A DNA stretch of 64,000 nucleotides from Sphingomonas nostoxanthinifaciens (lineage in GTDB: Bacteria > Pseudomonadota > Alphaproteobacteria > Sphingomonadales > Sphingomonadaceae), in NCBI RefSeq assembly GCF_019930585.1, contig NZ_CP082839.1, forward strand, positions 1,426,001-1,490,000, written 5' to 3'. Below are positions 19,560-30,768 of this stretch, one piece after another. Each line of letters begins with the position of its first letter. Position 1 is the first letter of the stretch. The position numbers were made by a program, and so were the translations under genes. The notes beneath the pieces were generated by a model. That model ran no database searches. It was not told the origin of the DNA and worked only from the letters and a program-made list of their open reading frames with translations.

Positions 19560-21263
19560 TTAGAAGAGTTGGCCGCGGATCATCGCGAGATGATCGGCGA
19601 TGGGGCCGAGCGCGAGGCCCGGCAGGAAGGTGAGGCCGCCGAGGATCAGGATGATGCCGACGAGCAGCCCCACCCACAGCGGGCCGGTGGTCGGGAAGCT
19701 GCCCGCGCTTTCCGGCGTGAGCTTCTTCGCGGCGAGCGAGCCGGCGATGGCCAGCATCGGCACGATGATGAAGAAGCGCCCAACCCACATGGCGATTCCA
19801 AGCAAGCCGTTGTAATATGGCGTGTTGGCGGTGAGGCCCGCGAACGCCGAGCCATTGTTCGCGACCGCGCTGGTGAAGGCGTAGAGGATCTCGCCGAAGC
19901 CGTGCGGCCCCTTGTTGAGCGGCCCCGCCAGGCCCTGCTGCAGCACGCAGGAGAGCGCAGTGAAGCCGAGGATGGCGAGCGGCAGCACCGCGATCGCCAG
20001 CACCGCGAGCTTCACCTCGCGGCTCTCGATCTTCTTGCCGACATATTCGGGCGTGCGGCCCACCATCAGCCCGGCGACGAACACCGCAAGGATGGCGAAC
20101 AGCAGAAAGCCGTAGATGCCCGCGCCGACGCCGCCGACGACGACCTCGCCAAGCTGCATGTTGAACAGCGGGATCATCCCGCCCAGCGCGGTGAAGCTGT
20201 CGTGCATCGCATTGACCGCGCCACACGACGCCGCCGTGGTGACGACCGCGAAAAGGGCGGAGGCGGCTGCGCCGAAGCGCACTTCCTTGCCTTCCATGTT
20301 CGCCCCGGCAACGCCGAGATGATGGAGGACCGGGTTGCCCGCCGCCTCCTGCCAGTAACTGACCGCCACGCCGCAGAGGAACATGATAATCATGGCAGCC
20401 AGGATCGCCCAACCCTGGCGGGTGTTGCCGACCGCCTTGCCGAACGTCCACGTCAGGCCGAAGCCGATCAGGAAGATCGACAGCATCTGGACGAGGTTCG
20501 TCAGCGCGGTCGGGTTTTCGAAAGGATGCGCCGAATTGGCGTTGAAGAAGCCGCCGCCGTTGGTGCCGAGCATCTTGATGGCTTCCTGGCTCGCTACCGT
20601 GCCGACCGCCAGGCTCTGCTTAAGGCCCTCCAGCGTATGGACGTCGATCGTGGCGGCCAGCGTCTGCGGCACGCCGCTCGCGATCAGGAAGACCGTGTAG
20701 AGGACGCACAACGGCAGCAGCAGGTAGAGCGTGATGCGCGTGCAATCGGCCCAGAAATTGCCGATCGTCTGCATCTGCCGCCGCGCGAAGCCGCGGAACA
20801 GCGCGAATGCCAGCGCGATGCCCGTCGCCGCCGACAGGAAATTGTGGATGGTCAGCCCCAGCATCTGGCTGAGGTTCGACATCGTGCTTTCGCCCGAATA
20901 GCTCTGCCAGTTGGTGTTGGTGGTAAAGCTGATCGCCGTATTCGCCGCGAGATGCTCGGGCAGATTGGCGAGGGTCTGGCCGTTCCACGGCAGGAACAGC
21001 TGCAGCCGCAGCACCGCATAGGTCAAGAGCATCAGCACCGCGTTGAACATCAGCATGTGGACGGCATATCGCCGCCAGCCCTGCTCGACGGTCGGGTCGA
21101 TCCCCGCCAGCCGGTAGAAGCCGCGCTCGACCGGGCCGATCACCCGATGGAGCGGTGTCGGCCGCCCTTCGTAAAGCGCGAATAGCCACGCGCCGACCGG
21201 CTTGGTCAGCGCCAGCAATATGCCGGTAAAGACAAGGATCAGGATCCAGCCCTGCATCGTCAT
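19560..21263 (-). CDS. kdpA: KdpA, potassium-binding channel-like subunit
   Basis: 567 aa (E. coli 557), about ten membrane helices. Filter-like segments include [35 protein letters not shown], and [15 protein letters not shown], all KdpA signatures. It begins ten bases after the kdpF stop and ends 14 bases before the kdpB start. Inner membrane; selects potassium for the pump. Confidence 0.98.
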   Translation of the reverse strand: MTMQGWILILVFTGILLALTKPVGAWLFALYEGRPTPLHRVIGPVERGFYRLAGIDPTVEQGWRRYAVHMLMFNAVLMLLTYAVLRLQLFLPWNGQTLANLPEHLAANTAISFTTNTNWQSYSGESTMSNLSQMLGLTIHNFLSAATGIALAFALFRGFARRQMQTIGNFWADCTRITLYLLLPLCVLYTVFLIASGVPQTLAATIDVHTLEGLKQSLAVGTVASQEAIKMLGTNGGGFFNANSAHPFENPTALTNLVQMLSIFLIGFGLTWTFGKAVGNTRQGWAILAAMIIMFLCGVAVSYWQEAAGNPVLHHLGVAGANMEGKEVRFGAAASALFAVVTTAASCGAVNAMHDSFTALGGMIPLFNMQLGEVVVGGVGAGIYGFLLFAILAVFVAGLMVGRTPEYVGKKIESREVKLAVLAIAVLPLAILGFTALSCVLQQGLAGPLNKGPHGFGEILYAFTSAVANNGSAFAGLTANTPYYNGLLGIAMWVGRFFIIVPMLAIAGSLAAKKLTPESAGSFPTTGPLWVGLLVGIILILGGLTFLPGLALGPIADHLAMIRGQLF

Positions 21264-21273
21264 GGCCGCCTCC

Positions 21274-21363
21274 TCAGAAACGCTCGGGGCGGACGAGCAC
21301 CGCCACGAGATATAGAAGGAGGCCGACCGCGGTGAGTGCCGCGAGCCAGAGGTCGAGCGTCAT
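21274..21363 (-). CDS. kdpF: KdpF, small lipid-like stabiliser of the Kdp pump
   Basis: 29 codons in front of kdpA with a GTGACGGCG leader. The product begins [20 protein letters not shown] and ends with a basic tail (RPERF). One membrane helix, the size and place of KdpF in other bacteria (E. coli 29 aa). KdpF inserts between subunits and stabilises the complex. Too short for most gene finders. Confidence 0.88.
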   Translation of the reverse strand: MTLDLWLAALTAVGLLLYLVAVLVRPERF

Positions 21364-21373
21364 CGCCGTCACC

Positions 21374-21457
21374 TCACGCATTGTCGCACAGTCGGACGTA
21401 GGCGAGCGTCGCCGCCACCAGCCCGATCATGATTGCGATCCAGAGCAGATCCTGCAT
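21374..21457 (-). CDS. 27-codon membrane peptide at head of the kdp operon
   Basis: Starts at ATG 21457 behind GGGAGA (six-base spacing); begins MQDLLWIAIMIGLVAATLAY and ends RLCDNA. One hydrophobic helix with charged ends. It stops 10 bases before kdpF, same strand, so it would be the first gene of the operon. It resembles KdpF in size and topology but is a distinct sequence. It might be a second accessory peptide or a leader whose translation matters for kdpF. Function unknown to me. Confidence 0.6.
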   Translation of the reverse strand: MQDLLWIAIMIGLVAATLAYVRLCDNA

Positions 21458-21773
21458 CGATATTCTCCCAGCCGCGCGACAGCTGGCGCGCCGGCGAGAG
21501 AGGCAATTAGGCCCGATGGCCGTATATTATCGAGATCGGGAACGCGGCATCCGCATAGTTTTTGCGTATGGAAAGGCAGGCCAACGTCACGTCGCTGTCG
21601 CTGCTGAACGGGCGTGAGCGCGCGAGGGTTTAGCCTCCGTCATCGGCGCTTCGAGGGCATCATTCCGGGAGCCATCGGGCGTGCATCCGTGCGGTGGGGT
21701 GCCGCTCTCATCGCTTGAACATGCGCCATAATCTCCGCATGACGCAGACTGTCGACAGGAGAGGTGCGTCGGT
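21458..21773. other. Intergenic region between kdp operon and PQQ dehydrogenase gene
   Basis: About 316 bases between divergent genes. Only weak short frames are seen. It should contain the kdp promoter with KdpE sites and the promoter of the dehydrogenase; CATAAT at 21727-21732 is a candidate -10 for the latter but I found no matching -35. Confidence 0.4.
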
Positions 21774-23903
21774 ATGCAGTCTGGGCGCTTGTTCGCACTA
21801 TCCGTCGCGTTGCTCGCATCGGCGAGTTGCGTCTCGACCGAGGCCGCGCGGCATGCTCCGGGCGAGGTCGACTGGGCGTCCTTCGGTGGCAGCCCGGCCG
21901 CCGACCATTATTCACCGCTGGCGCAGATCGACCGTAGCAACGTCGGTACGCTCGCGCCCGCATGGCGGTTCGAGACCGGCGTCGGCATGCTCCAGACGTC
22001 GCCGCTCGTCGTCGGTGGCACGCTCTACGGCGTCGACGTGGATCAATCGGTGTTCGCGCTCGATGCCGCGACCGGTCGGCTGAAGTGGCGGCATCAGGCG
22101 GTCGAGCATTCGGAGCAGCCGGTTCGCGGCCTCGCTTACTGGACCGACGGCAAGACCCGGCGCCTGTTCAGCGGCAATGGAAGCTATCTGGCGGCGCTCG
22201 ACCCCGAAACGGGTGCGCCGGCTCCAGGGTTCGGCCATGAGGGCCGGATCGACCTGCGCGAGGGCATGGGCCGCGATCCCGCGACGCTGCCGGTCTTTCT
22301 GACCACGCCCGGCGTGATCTTCGACGATGTCATCATCACCGGCTTCCGCACGGGCGAGACCCAGCCGGCCGCGCCGGGGATGGTACGCGCCTACGACGTC
22401 CGCACGGGTGCGCTGCGCTGGCGCTTCAACACCATTCCGCAGCCTGGCGAGCCGGGCCACGAGACGTGGCCCGCCGATGCGTGGAAGACGGCGGGGGCCG
22501 CGAACAACTGGGCCGGCATGGCGGTCGATACCAAGCGCGGCATCGTCTACGTTCCCACGGGCTCGGCCGTCGCCGATTTCTACGGCGCGGACCGGCTTGG
22601 CGACGATCTCTACGCCAATTCGCTGCTTGCGATCGACGCGCGGACCGGCCGCCTCAAGTGGCATTTCCAGGCGGTGCATCACGACATCTGGGACCGCGAT
22701 TTCCCCTCCGCACCCGTCCTCCTGACCGTCCACCGCGACGGCCGGTCGATCGATGCCGTCGCGCAGACGACCAAGCAGGGCGTCGTCTACCTGTTCGACC
22801 GGGATACGGGGCGACCGCTGTTCCCGATCGGGGAGCGGGCGATTCCGGCGTCGGACGTGCCCGGCGAACATGCATCGCCGACCGAGCCGATGCCGACCCT
22901 GCCCGCCCCGTTCGCGCGCCAGCAACTGACGGAGAACGATCTCACGACCCGCACGCCCGAGGCGCACAGGGTCGCGCTGGAGGCCTTCCGCGCGGCCAAT
23001 CATCAGGGGCCATTCACGCCGTTCCGCGTCGGCCAGAAGACGATCGTGTTTCCGGGGTTCGACGGGGGCGCCGAATGGGGCGGCCCCGCGGTCGATCGCG
23101 ACCATGGCATCCTGTTCGTCAACAGCAACGAGATGGCGTGGCTCGCCGAACTGGTGCGGCGCGATGCGGCGCCGGCAGGGGCGGGGCGGGGCGCGGCGAT
23201 CTATGCGGACCAATGTTCCGCCTGCCATGGCGTCGATCGCAAGGGATCGCCGCCCGACTTCCCCGATCTGACGCAGATCGCGTCGCGCCGCACGGCGGGC
23301 GAGATGGACGCGATCATCAGGGGCGGCAGGGGGCGCATGCCCGGCTTTCCCCAGATTGCGGATGCCGCCCGCGCCACGCTGATCGCCTATCTTCGCGGCG
23401 AGCAGGAACCGCAGCGCGCTGACGGCCGGCAGGAGGTGCTCGGCGATCCTGCCGTCGACCGCGCGCCCTACCGGTTTGGCGGCTACAAACGGTTCCTCGA
23501 TCCGGACAATTATCCCGCCATCGCCCCGCCGTGGGGAACGCTCAACGCGATCGACCTGAACAGCGGCAAATTCCTGTGGAAGGTGCCGCTCGGCGAATAT
23601 CCCGAGCTTGCCGCCAGGGGCATGACGGGCACCGGATCGGAAAATTACGGTGGCCCGATCGTCACCGGGAGCGGGCTGCTCATCATCGGCGCGACGTTGT
23701 TCGACCAGCGGCTGCGCATCTTCGATAGCCGCACCGGCCGGCTGCTGTGGCAGACGACATTGCCCTATTCCGGCATGGCGACGCCGGTGACTTACAGCAT
23801 CGGCGGCCGCCAATATATCGCCATCGCAACCAGCAACGCCCGCAATCCGAAGGGGACCAAGGGCTCCGCTTATGTCGCGTTCGCGCTGCCGCCGGGACGA
23901 TGA
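21774..23903 (+). CDS. PQQ-dependent dehydrogenase with inserted cytochrome c domain
   Basis: 709 aa with an export signal (LLASASC; a lipoprotein is possible but the lipobox is poor). The propeller blades show the PQQ-enzyme tryptophan-docking style repeats LDAATGRLKWRHQ, YDVRTGALRWRFN, IDARTGRLKWHFQ and FDSRTGRLLWQTT. At residues 481-485 a CSACH haem-binding motif with GRGRMPGF (axial Met) marks a cytochrome c domain inserted before the last blades. The enzyme oxidises an alcohol or sugar in the periplasm and passes electrons through its own haem. GGAGAGG precedes ATG 21774. The substrate cannot be told from sequence; no PQQ-synthesis genes are nearby. Confidence 0.88.
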   Translation: MQSGRLFALSVALLASASCVSTEAARHAPGEVDWASFGGSPAADHYSPLAQIDRSNVGTLAPAWRFETGVGMLQTSPLVVGGTLYGVDVDQSVFALDAATGRLKWRHQAVEHSEQPVRGLAYWTDGKTRRLFSGNGSYLAALDPETGAPAPGFGHEGRIDLREGMGRDPATLPVFLTTPGVIFDDVIITGFRTGETQPAAPGMVRAYDVRTGALRWRFNTIPQPGEPGHETWPADAWKTAGAANNWAGMAVDTKRGIVYVPTGSAVADFYGADRLGDDLYANSLLAIDARTGRLKWHFQAVHHDIWDRDFPSAPVLLTVHRDGRSIDAVAQTTKQGVVYLFDRDTGRPLFPIGERAIPASDVPGEHASPTEPMPTLPAPFARQQLTENDLTTRTPEAHRVALEAFRAANHQGPFTPFRVGQKTIVFPGFDGGAEWGGPAVDRDHGILFVNSNEMAWLAELVRRDAAPAGAGRGAAIYADQCSACHGVDRKGSPPDFPDLTQIASRRTAGEMDAIIRGGRGRMPGFPQIADAARATLIAYLRGEQEPQRADGRQEVLGDPAVDRAPYRFGGYKRFLDPDNYPAIAPPWGTLNAIDLNSGKFLWKVPLGEYPELAARGMTGTGSENYGGPIVTGSGLLIIGATLFDQRLRIFDSRTGRLLWQTTLPYSGMATPVTYSIGGRQYIAIATSNARNPKGTKGSAYVAFALPPGR

Positions 23904-23954
23904 ACGGAGGAAGCGGTGCCAGCTGGCAAACCAACACCGCTGCCTCCGACAGGA

Positions 23955-24701
23955 TCAGACTTGTGCCAGGCCGCCGTCGGCGAACACCTCGCCGCCGGTC
24001 ATCACGCGGCTCTCATCCGATGCGAGAAACAGCGCGACCGCCGCGACATCTGCGGCGTCGGCGATCCGGCCGGCCGGCGTTTGCGCGATCAGTGCTTCAT
24101 ACAACGTGTCCCCGCCGATCGCCTCGGCAACGCCGTCAAGGCCGGGGGTCGCGGTTGCGCCTGGCGACAGAACGTTAACGCGGATGCCGGTGCCCTTGAG
24201 ATCCAGCGCCCAACTGCGCGCCAGATTTCGGATCGCGGCCTTGGTGGCGCTGTAGATGCTGAACGCAGGCGTTCCCATCGATCCGGTGGTCGATCCGGTC
24301 AGGATGATCGATCCGCCCGACGCCATCAGCGGCAGCGCTTTTTGCACGGTGAAGACGGTGCCCTTCACGTTGACGCCGAACGTGAGGTCAAACGAGGCTT
24401 CGGTGATCTGGCCCAAAGGCTCGATCTGGCCGAGCCCGGCATTGGCGAGCAGGATGTCCAGATGGCCATGGCCGGCGCGGACCGCGTCGAACAGCCGATC
24501 GAGATCGTCGAGCCTGGTGATGTCGCCCTGCACCGGCGTGACGTTTGCGCCGAGTTCTGCCGCAGCCTTGTCCAACTCGTCCTGACGGCGCCCCGTTATG
24601 TAGACATGCGCGCCTTCGGCCACGAACCGCCGGGCCACGGCCAGCCCGATGCCACTGTTCGCCCCGGTGACGACTGCGATCTTTCCGTCCAACCTACCCA
24701 T
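23955..24701 (-). CDS. Short-chain dehydrogenase/reductase
   Basis: 248 aa from ATG 24701 with GCGAGG seven bases upstream; an earlier in-frame start would overlap the control region. Classical SDR: cofactor site [15 protein letters not shown] motif (LLANAGLG), catalytic Ser in [11 protein letters not shown] and YSATK (Tyr, Lys), and the ending [13 protein letters not shown]. Arg in TGRRQDEL suggests NADP preference. Divergent from an HxlR regulator, the usual partner arrangement for inducible oxidoreductases. Substrate unknown. Confidence 0.92.
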   Translation of the reverse strand: MGRLDGKIAVVTGANSGIGLAVARRFVAEGAHVYITGRRQDELDKAAAELGANVTPVQGDITRLDDLDRLFDAVRAGHGHLDILLANAGLGQIEPLGQITEASFDLTFGVNVKGTVFTVQKALPLMASGGSIILTGSTTGSMGTPAFSIYSATKAAIRNLARSWALDLKGTGIRVNVLSPGATATPGLDGVAEAIGGDTLYEALIAQTPAGRIADAADVAAVALFLASDESRVMTGGEVFADGGLAQV

Positions 24702-24748
24702 GACAACCTCGCTTGGAATGAGGCTCCGAAGGTGCGGTCTTGCATTCC

Positions 24749-24779
24749 GCACTTCCAGTATGCACCTTTTGGTAAGTGC
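24749..24779. promoter_or_regulatory. Inverted repeat GCACTT...AAGTGC in divergent SDR/HxlR promoter
   Basis: Six-base arms at 24749-24754 and 24774-24779, 19 bases apart, between the two divergent genes. HxlR regulators usually bind such repeats next to their own gene. The right arm covers the possible GTG start at 24776, favouring the later start at 24797 for the regulator. Confidence 0.45.
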
Positions 24780-25162
24780 TAAAAAAGGACGTCGCGGTGG
24801 CGGATGAACGGTTCACGTGCGGGCTGGAGGCGGCCCTGTTCGTCGTCAGCGGCAAGTGGAAACCGCTGATCCTGTTCCATCTGTCGATGGGCGCGCGGCG
24901 CTACGGCGAACTGCGACGGATGGTCGGTGGCGTAAGCGACAAGGTGCTGATCCAGCAGCTCAAGGAATTGCAGGCCGACGGCGCGGTCATGCGCGTCGAT
25001 CATGGCGAGATCCCTCCCAAGGTCGAATATTCGCTGACGGGCTTCGGCGCGAGCATCGTCACCGCGCTGTCGCCACTTTGCGAATGGGGCGGGCGTCATC
25101 TGAACGAGATCGAGACGATCGCGAATGGCCGGCAGCGACTGCGGGAGGCCCAGGCTGCCTGA
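24776..25162 (+). CDS. HxlR-family regulator
   Basis: Up to 128 aa; GTG 24797 (after AAGGA) gives 121 aa and may be the true start. The winged helix is typical: [40 protein letters not shown] and the wing [13 protein letters not shown], quoted here as separate motifs. A single conserved Cys in RFTCGLEAA sits where YodB/HypR-type members sense electrophiles or oxidants. Divergent from the SDR gene, which it probably represses until an inducing compound appears. Autoregulation is inference. Confidence 0.88.
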   Translation: MLKKDVAVADERFTCGLEAALFVVSGKWKPLILFHLSMGARRYGELRRMVGGVSDKVLIQQLKELQADGAVMRVDHGEIPPKVEYSLTGFGASIVTALSPLCEWGGRHLNEIETIANGRQRLREAQAA

Positions 25163-25187
25163 TCCGAAGCCGCGCCGTCTGGAGGGT

Positions 25188-26090
25188 TCAACGAGCCGGT
25201 CGGGATAGGTGGGCCCAAACGGCTGCGGTCAGCGTCGCCATGACGAGCGTCTCGACGAAGAATTGCCCCTCCGCGGCGATGGCCATCGGCAATGGCGCTT
25301 TGATCCAGACGCTGAACAATGCTGTCGCAACGACGCGTCCCCGCATCAACAGGATCAATGCGACGAAGGCCGCCGTCCGGCGAAGCGGGGTGCCGTTCAG
25401 GCCCGGCCAGGCGAGATAGGCTAGCACGAAGCAGGCGATCGTGGGTTCGACGAACGTGCCGTAAATGTATTTGTAGACGTAGAACCCGTAGGGGGGCTGG
25501 TAGACCTCGGGCGGCTCGGCAAGGTGAAGCGTCGCGTCGATCCAGCCGGCGACACCCTTGAGCGCGGGCAGAAGCGCGAACAGCCCAATGGCGGCGACGA
25601 TCGGCACCACGATGATGACCGCCCAGATCGGGCGGTGGCGTAACGTCCGCGAAATTGTCACGGCCGCCGCCCCACTGCAGAAAGACAGCATCGCGTTCGG
25701 CAGCCGCGTCATCAGAAGATAAATCCAGCGGCGATCGATCCATCCATCGGAGACGATATTGTCGACAACGATGATGCGGACCGTTTCCTGAAGAAAGACG
25801 ACGAGCAGACCGAGCGCGATCGCTGCCTTGACCGGGCTCATCTGATCCAGGCGCCAGCGGGCCAGATGCGAGACATAGACCATCGTGGCGAGGCGGACGA
25901 TCTGACCCAGATATTTAGCCCAGTTCGGCACGCCGCTCTCGTCCGGATATATGATTCCGAGATGGGAGATCGCCACATCGTGCGCCCCAAGGGCGAGCAC
26001 GGCGATGATGCAGGCAAGCACACCGGCAATGAGCCAGTCGGCCGGAGAACGGAGCAAACGAACGTCTGTGTGATAGTTGGATGCCATCAT
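25188..26090 (-). CDS. Polytopic membrane protein of unknown function
   Basis: 300 aa with about eight hydrophobic helices, starting at ADWLIAGVLACIIAVLALG. Between helices are WLIA, YPDESGVPNWAKYLGQIVRL and a Tyr-rich loop EVYQPPYGFYVYKYIYGTF. I do not recognise the family; no catalytic motif stands out. It ends 26 bases from the convergent HxlR gene and starts 151 bases after the gamma-glutamyltransferase stop on the same strand. Confidence 0.75.
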   Translation of the reverse strand: MMASNYHTDVRLLRSPADWLIAGVLACIIAVLALGAHDVAISHLGIIYPDESGVPNWAKYLGQIVRLATMVYVSHLARWRLDQMSPVKAAIALGLLVVFLQETVRIIVVDNIVSDGWIDRRWIYLLMTRLPNAMLSFCSGAAAVTISRTLRHRPIWAVIIVVPIVAAIGLFALLPALKGVAGWIDATLHLAEPPEVYQPPYGFYVYKYIYGTFVEPTIACFVLAYLAWPGLNGTPLRRTAAFVALILLMRGRVVATALFSVWIKAPLPMAIAAEGQFFVETLVMATLTAAVWAHLSRPAR

Positions 26091-26179
26091 GTCTGCCTCT
26101 GGTGCCCTGGCGATGACCGGCGCAAGCTCCGTGCCAGGTTCAGCGGCCGAATATCGCGCAAGAGCGGGCTGTCCCGATC

Positions 26180-26229
26180 GCTGCCCTGTCCATGATCGGA
26201 CAGCTGCGACCGGATATGGACAGAGCAGC
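26180..26229. repeat. Long inverted repeat downstream of ggt
   Basis: Arms GCTGCCCTGTCCAT (26180-26193) and ATGGACAGAGCAGC (26216-26229) match at 13 of 14 positions with a 22-base loop. It lies between the ggt stop and the membrane-protein start. No T-tract follows, so it may be a processing or Rho-assisted end, or an operator of the downstream gene. Confidence 0.6.
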
Positions 26230-26240
26230 CCCCCCGCGGT

Positions 26241-27989
<1,749 letters not shown>

Positions 27990-28145
27990 CGCTTCCTCGT
28001 GCCGCAGGTCAGGAGCTTTGGAAAGCGCGCTGGTGTAAACGGCCGCAAGACGCCGGCAGGCGGTCTGGTGTGCCAGTTCCTGTGCCCATTCGAGCGGTTC
28101 GGCTGAGCTTGCCGAAGGCTCTGCGCGACGGCCGATATCCTTTTC

Positions 28146-28550
28146 TTATCGGGGGAGCGGAAGCGGACTTGTCGAAGTTGGTGCCCCGCTTCCATCATAA
28201 CGTAGCCGGTTTTCGCCGATCTTCTCGATATGGGCGCCTGCCCAGGCGCCGAGAGCGCGCAGCGGCTCCGAAAGCGAATAACCCAGTTCGGTCAGCGCAT
28301 ATTCGACTTGCGGTGGGACCGTGGGATGCACCGTTCGGCTGACCATGCCATCGCGTTCGAGTGCCTTCAGCGTGCGTGTCAGCATCTGTTGCGAAATGCC
28401 GCCGATCGTTCGCTTCAAATCGTTGAAGCGGCGCGGTCGCTCGATGAGCACCATGACGATCATCACCGTCCACTTGTCGCCGACGATGGACAGCACGCTG
28501 CTCATCTTGCGGCAATGGGCGCTCACCCCGGGCAAGGCAGGCATAGTCAT
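28146..28550 (-). CDS. HxlR-family regulator (divergent from azoR)
   Basis: 134 aa from ATG 28550 (or 28544). Winged helix: GDKWTVMIVMVLIERPRRF, DLKRTIGGISQQMLTRTLKA and wing VPPQVEYALTELGYSL. The N-terminal Cys in SAHCRKMSS corresponds to the redox/quinone-sensing Cys of YodB-type regulators, which in Bacillus controls azoreductase genes. Divergent from azoR at 28640 with 89 bases between, so azoR is the probable target. Confidence 0.9.
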   Translation of the reverse strand: MTMPALPGVSAHCRKMSSVLSIVGDKWTVMIVMVLIERPRRFNDLKRTIGGISQQMLTRTLKALERDGMVSRTVHPTVPPQVEYALTELGYSLSEPLRALGAWAGAHIEKIGENRLRYDGSGAPTSTSPLPLPR

Positions 28551-28639
28551 GTGACCTGGTCCTAAAAATATGCGTCCTTGGCGGGACGTCATCGGTCACA
28601 TAGCTGGTCCTGGTCACAAATCCAGACCGGAGACATTCA
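28551..28639. promoter_or_regulatory. Divergent hxlR-azoR control region with repeats
   Basis: CTGGTCCT occurs twice (28556-28563 and 28604-28611), and GTGACC (28551) pairs with GGTCAC (28594, 28612). These repeats are good candidates for HxlR binding. The first overlaps the start of the regulator gene, consistent with autorepression. GGAG precedes the azoR ATG. Confidence 0.5.
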
Positions 28640-29230
28640 ATGAAGCTTCTGCACCTCGATTCCAGCATCACGGGCGAAGGATCGGCCAGCCGCGCCATAT
28701 CGGCGGCTGTCGTCGAACGCCTGCGGGAAACGCATGCGGACCTCGATGTCGTCTACCGCGATCTTGCGGCCGAGCCGCTTCCCCACATGACGCTCGATAC
28801 CTTCCTCACGCTGGATACGGGCGAAGACGTGCAGCAGTTTCTCGACGCGGACATCGTCGTGATCGGTGCCGGTTTCTACAATTTCACGATTCCCAGCCAG
28901 CTCAAGTCTTGGATCGACCGCATCGCGGTGAGGGGCAAGACCTTTGCCTATGGCGAAAACGGCCCTGTCGGTCTCGCCAAGGGCAAGCGTGTGATCGTCA
29001 CGCTCGCACGCGGCAACGTCTATGGCGAGGGCTCTCCCTACGTCGCGTACGAGCATGCCGAAACATTGCTTCGCTCGATCTTCACCTTTGTCGGCGCGGA
29101 TGTTGAGTTCATCGTTGCCGAGGGGCTCGGGCGCGGCGAGGATGCGCGGCGCGTGGCCATCGACGGCGCCCTCCAGCAGGTCCGTCACATGATACCAAGT
29201 TTTGCCGCGCCTGCGGCAATGGCCCTCTAG
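28640..29230 (+). CDS. azoR: FMN-dependent NADH-azoreductase / quinone reductase
   Basis: 196 aa, the normal AzoR length. Flavodoxin-like fold: LLHLDSSITGEGSASRAIS binds FMN phosphate, APMYNF-equivalent GAGFYNFTIPSQLKSWIDR, and GKTFAYGENGPVGL. Cytoplasmic two-electron reductase of quinones and azo compounds. Probably induced through the divergent HxlR protein. Confidence 0.95.
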   Translation: MKLLHLDSSITGEGSASRAISAAVVERLRETHADLDVVYRDLAAEPLPHMTLDTFLTLDTGEDVQQFLDADIVVIGAGFYNFTIPSQLKSWIDRIAVRGKTFAYGENGPVGLAKGKRVIVTLARGNVYGEGSPYVAYEHAETLLRSIFTFVGADVEFIVAEGLGRGEDARRVAIDGALQQVRHMIPSFAAPAAMAL

Positions 29231-29421
29231 CCACCCGCGCGTTCACGGTCTGGGTGCAAGCCTGGACCGTGAGTAGCGTAGAGAGTGCTCGACCTCAGCG
29301 GTCGGGGCACACCGGATGCCGGGATACACCTGATTATTGCCATCTGCGAGCCGCATCTTCTTGAGATCAATTGTTGCTGACAAGCAGCGGCAAAAGCCTA
29401 GGATCTTGGCGAGGAGATCTG

Positions 29422-29754
29422 ATGGCCGATTTGCAGTTCGAGGAGGCTCTGGGCATTGGGCGGGTGCTGTCATCGGTTCAGATGACCATGCTGCTGGACA
29501 TGGACGCGTGGCCGCCAGATCGGCGGAGGGACTATAACGTCGAGGAACTGCTCTGGAAGGAACTGATCGAGGCGTCTCCGGAGACAATCTCGGGATATGC
29601 GCTGACCCAGCGCGGCGAGCGTGTCAGGCTTGCCCGCCGTTTGCGTGATGTCGATGCGGTCACGCTCTTGCGGATCTTCAATCGCACAAACGGGGAAAGC
29701 GATTTCGCCGTGCAGACACTGCGTGAAATCGAGGATCGAAGGCTCGATTTCTGA
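29422..29754 (+). CDS. Hypothetical protein, 110 aa
   Basis: ATG 29422 follows GAGGAG at good spacing; a longer frame from 29371 lacks one. The product is acidic and alpha-helical (MADLQFEEALGIGRVL; later YALTQRGERVRLARRLRD, then TLLRIFNRTNGESD) without membrane segments. The middle looks like a small winged-helix or helical adaptor, but I do not recognise the family. Single gene between azoR and a small membrane peptide. Confidence 0.6.
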   Translation: MADLQFEEALGIGRVLSSVQMTMLLDMDAWPPDRRRDYNVEELLWKELIEASPETISGYALTQRGERVRLARRLRDVDAVTLLRIFNRTNGESDFAVQTLREIEDRRLDF

Positions 29755-29946
29755 TTGCTGCCGAGGGCGTGAGTTCTTTCGCCACGGCGGTTGCGACCGA
29801 TATCAAGCGACGCCGCGCATTGCCCGGACGGGGCGGATATAGCGCGCCTGAGGAGCGCATCCTACGGCCCGGCGTGATCTGCAATCCGTGCTTGCGTTAA
29901 CCGACGTCGGTCGTTGATGGGCGCTCTGCGCTCGGAGGATGATGAT

Positions 29947-30057
29947 ATGCGGCCGCTGCTAGACTTGGTCCTCTTGAAGGCGACCTGGCTCGTCGCGCTG
30001 CTCGCATTGGTCGCTTGGTTCACCTTCCTCTACTACATGGTCGGTGACGTCCTCTAA
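29947..30057 (+). CDS. Small single-helix membrane protein, 36 aa
   Basis: ATG 29947 is preceded by GGAGG (six-base spacing). One long hydrophobic helix (TWLVALLALVAWFTFLYYMV) after a short basic start MRPLLDLVLLK. No homologue recognised. The ribosome site and composition favour a real gene. Confidence 0.5.
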   Translation: MRPLLDLVLLKATWLVALLALVAWFTFLYYMVGDVL

Positions 30058-30180
30058 CGCCGCTTGGTGGGTTCTGCTCGGCTTGAAATTTGGTTGCGGT
30101 AATGCGGGCAGCGACCATTCGCTTCCCGCCGAATTTGCTGCGATGGAGCATCGCGGGTTCCGCGAGATGGCCGACGCCCG

Positions 30181-30633
30181 TCAGTCCGGCAAGGTTGCAG
30201 TTTGGCGCATGGCCTCGCCAAGCGCGAGTGCCGCCGACGTGGCAAGGTTCATCGAGCGCACCTGCGGTCGCATCGGAATGCGCAACCGTACCTCGCAGGC
30301 GTCGGCCACGGGCGGCGGAACGCCCGCGCTTTCCTTCCCGAAAAGCAGGACGTCGTCGCTCCTGAAGTCGAAATCATAAGCCGATCGCGTGCTCTTCGTG
30401 GTGAACAGCACCAACCTTTGCGAACCGATCGTCGCCCTGAAGGCGTCGAAGCCGGCATGGCGCGCAACGACGACGTGGTCGATATAGTCCATGGCGGTCC
30501 GGCGCACCCTGCGATCATCCCACGCAAACCCCATCGGTTCGATGAGGTCTACCGCCGCCCCCAGACACGCGCCGAGCCGCAGAACGGCGCCGACATTCCC
30601 CGCAATCTCGGGTTCGAAAAGAGCAATGCGCAT
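30181..30633 (-). CDS. trmL: tRNA (cytidine/uridine-34-2'-O)-methyltransferase TrmL
   Basis: 150 aa SPOUT methyltransferase. Motifs: FEPEIAGNVGAVLRLGACLG, PMGFAWDDRRVRRTAMDY, LLFGKESAGVP and IPMRPQVRSMNLATSAALAL, the knot that binds AdoMet. Methylates the wobble base of certain leucine tRNAs. Full length, single gene. Confidence 0.95.
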   Translation of the reverse strand: MRIALFEPEIAGNVGAVLRLGACLGAAVDLIEPMGFAWDDRRVRRTAMDYIDHVVVARHAGFDAFRATIGSQRLVLFTTKSTRSAYDFDFRSDDVLLFGKESAGVPPPVADACEVRLRIPMRPQVRSMNLATSAALALGEAMRQTATLPD

Positions 30634-30768
30634 GGGAGTTGATTGGCGCCAGCGGAGCAGGGGGGCAAGCCGAAGATATGTTCAAACGGGCGATATCGTT
30701 CAGACATCGCAGGAGCCGACGTCCACATGCGAGCCTGACCAGCGATCGTCACGGCCCGGTTCGCCGGT

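Noticed and set aside
19546..20451. Upstream extension of the kdpB frame giving a 978-aa protein
   Set aside because: The extra part overlaps kdpA out of frame, and kdpB has a good start at 19545.
29243..29272. Inverted repeat TCACGGTC...GACCGTGA after azoR
   Set aside because: No T-tract and long loop; could be a weak terminator but support is thin.
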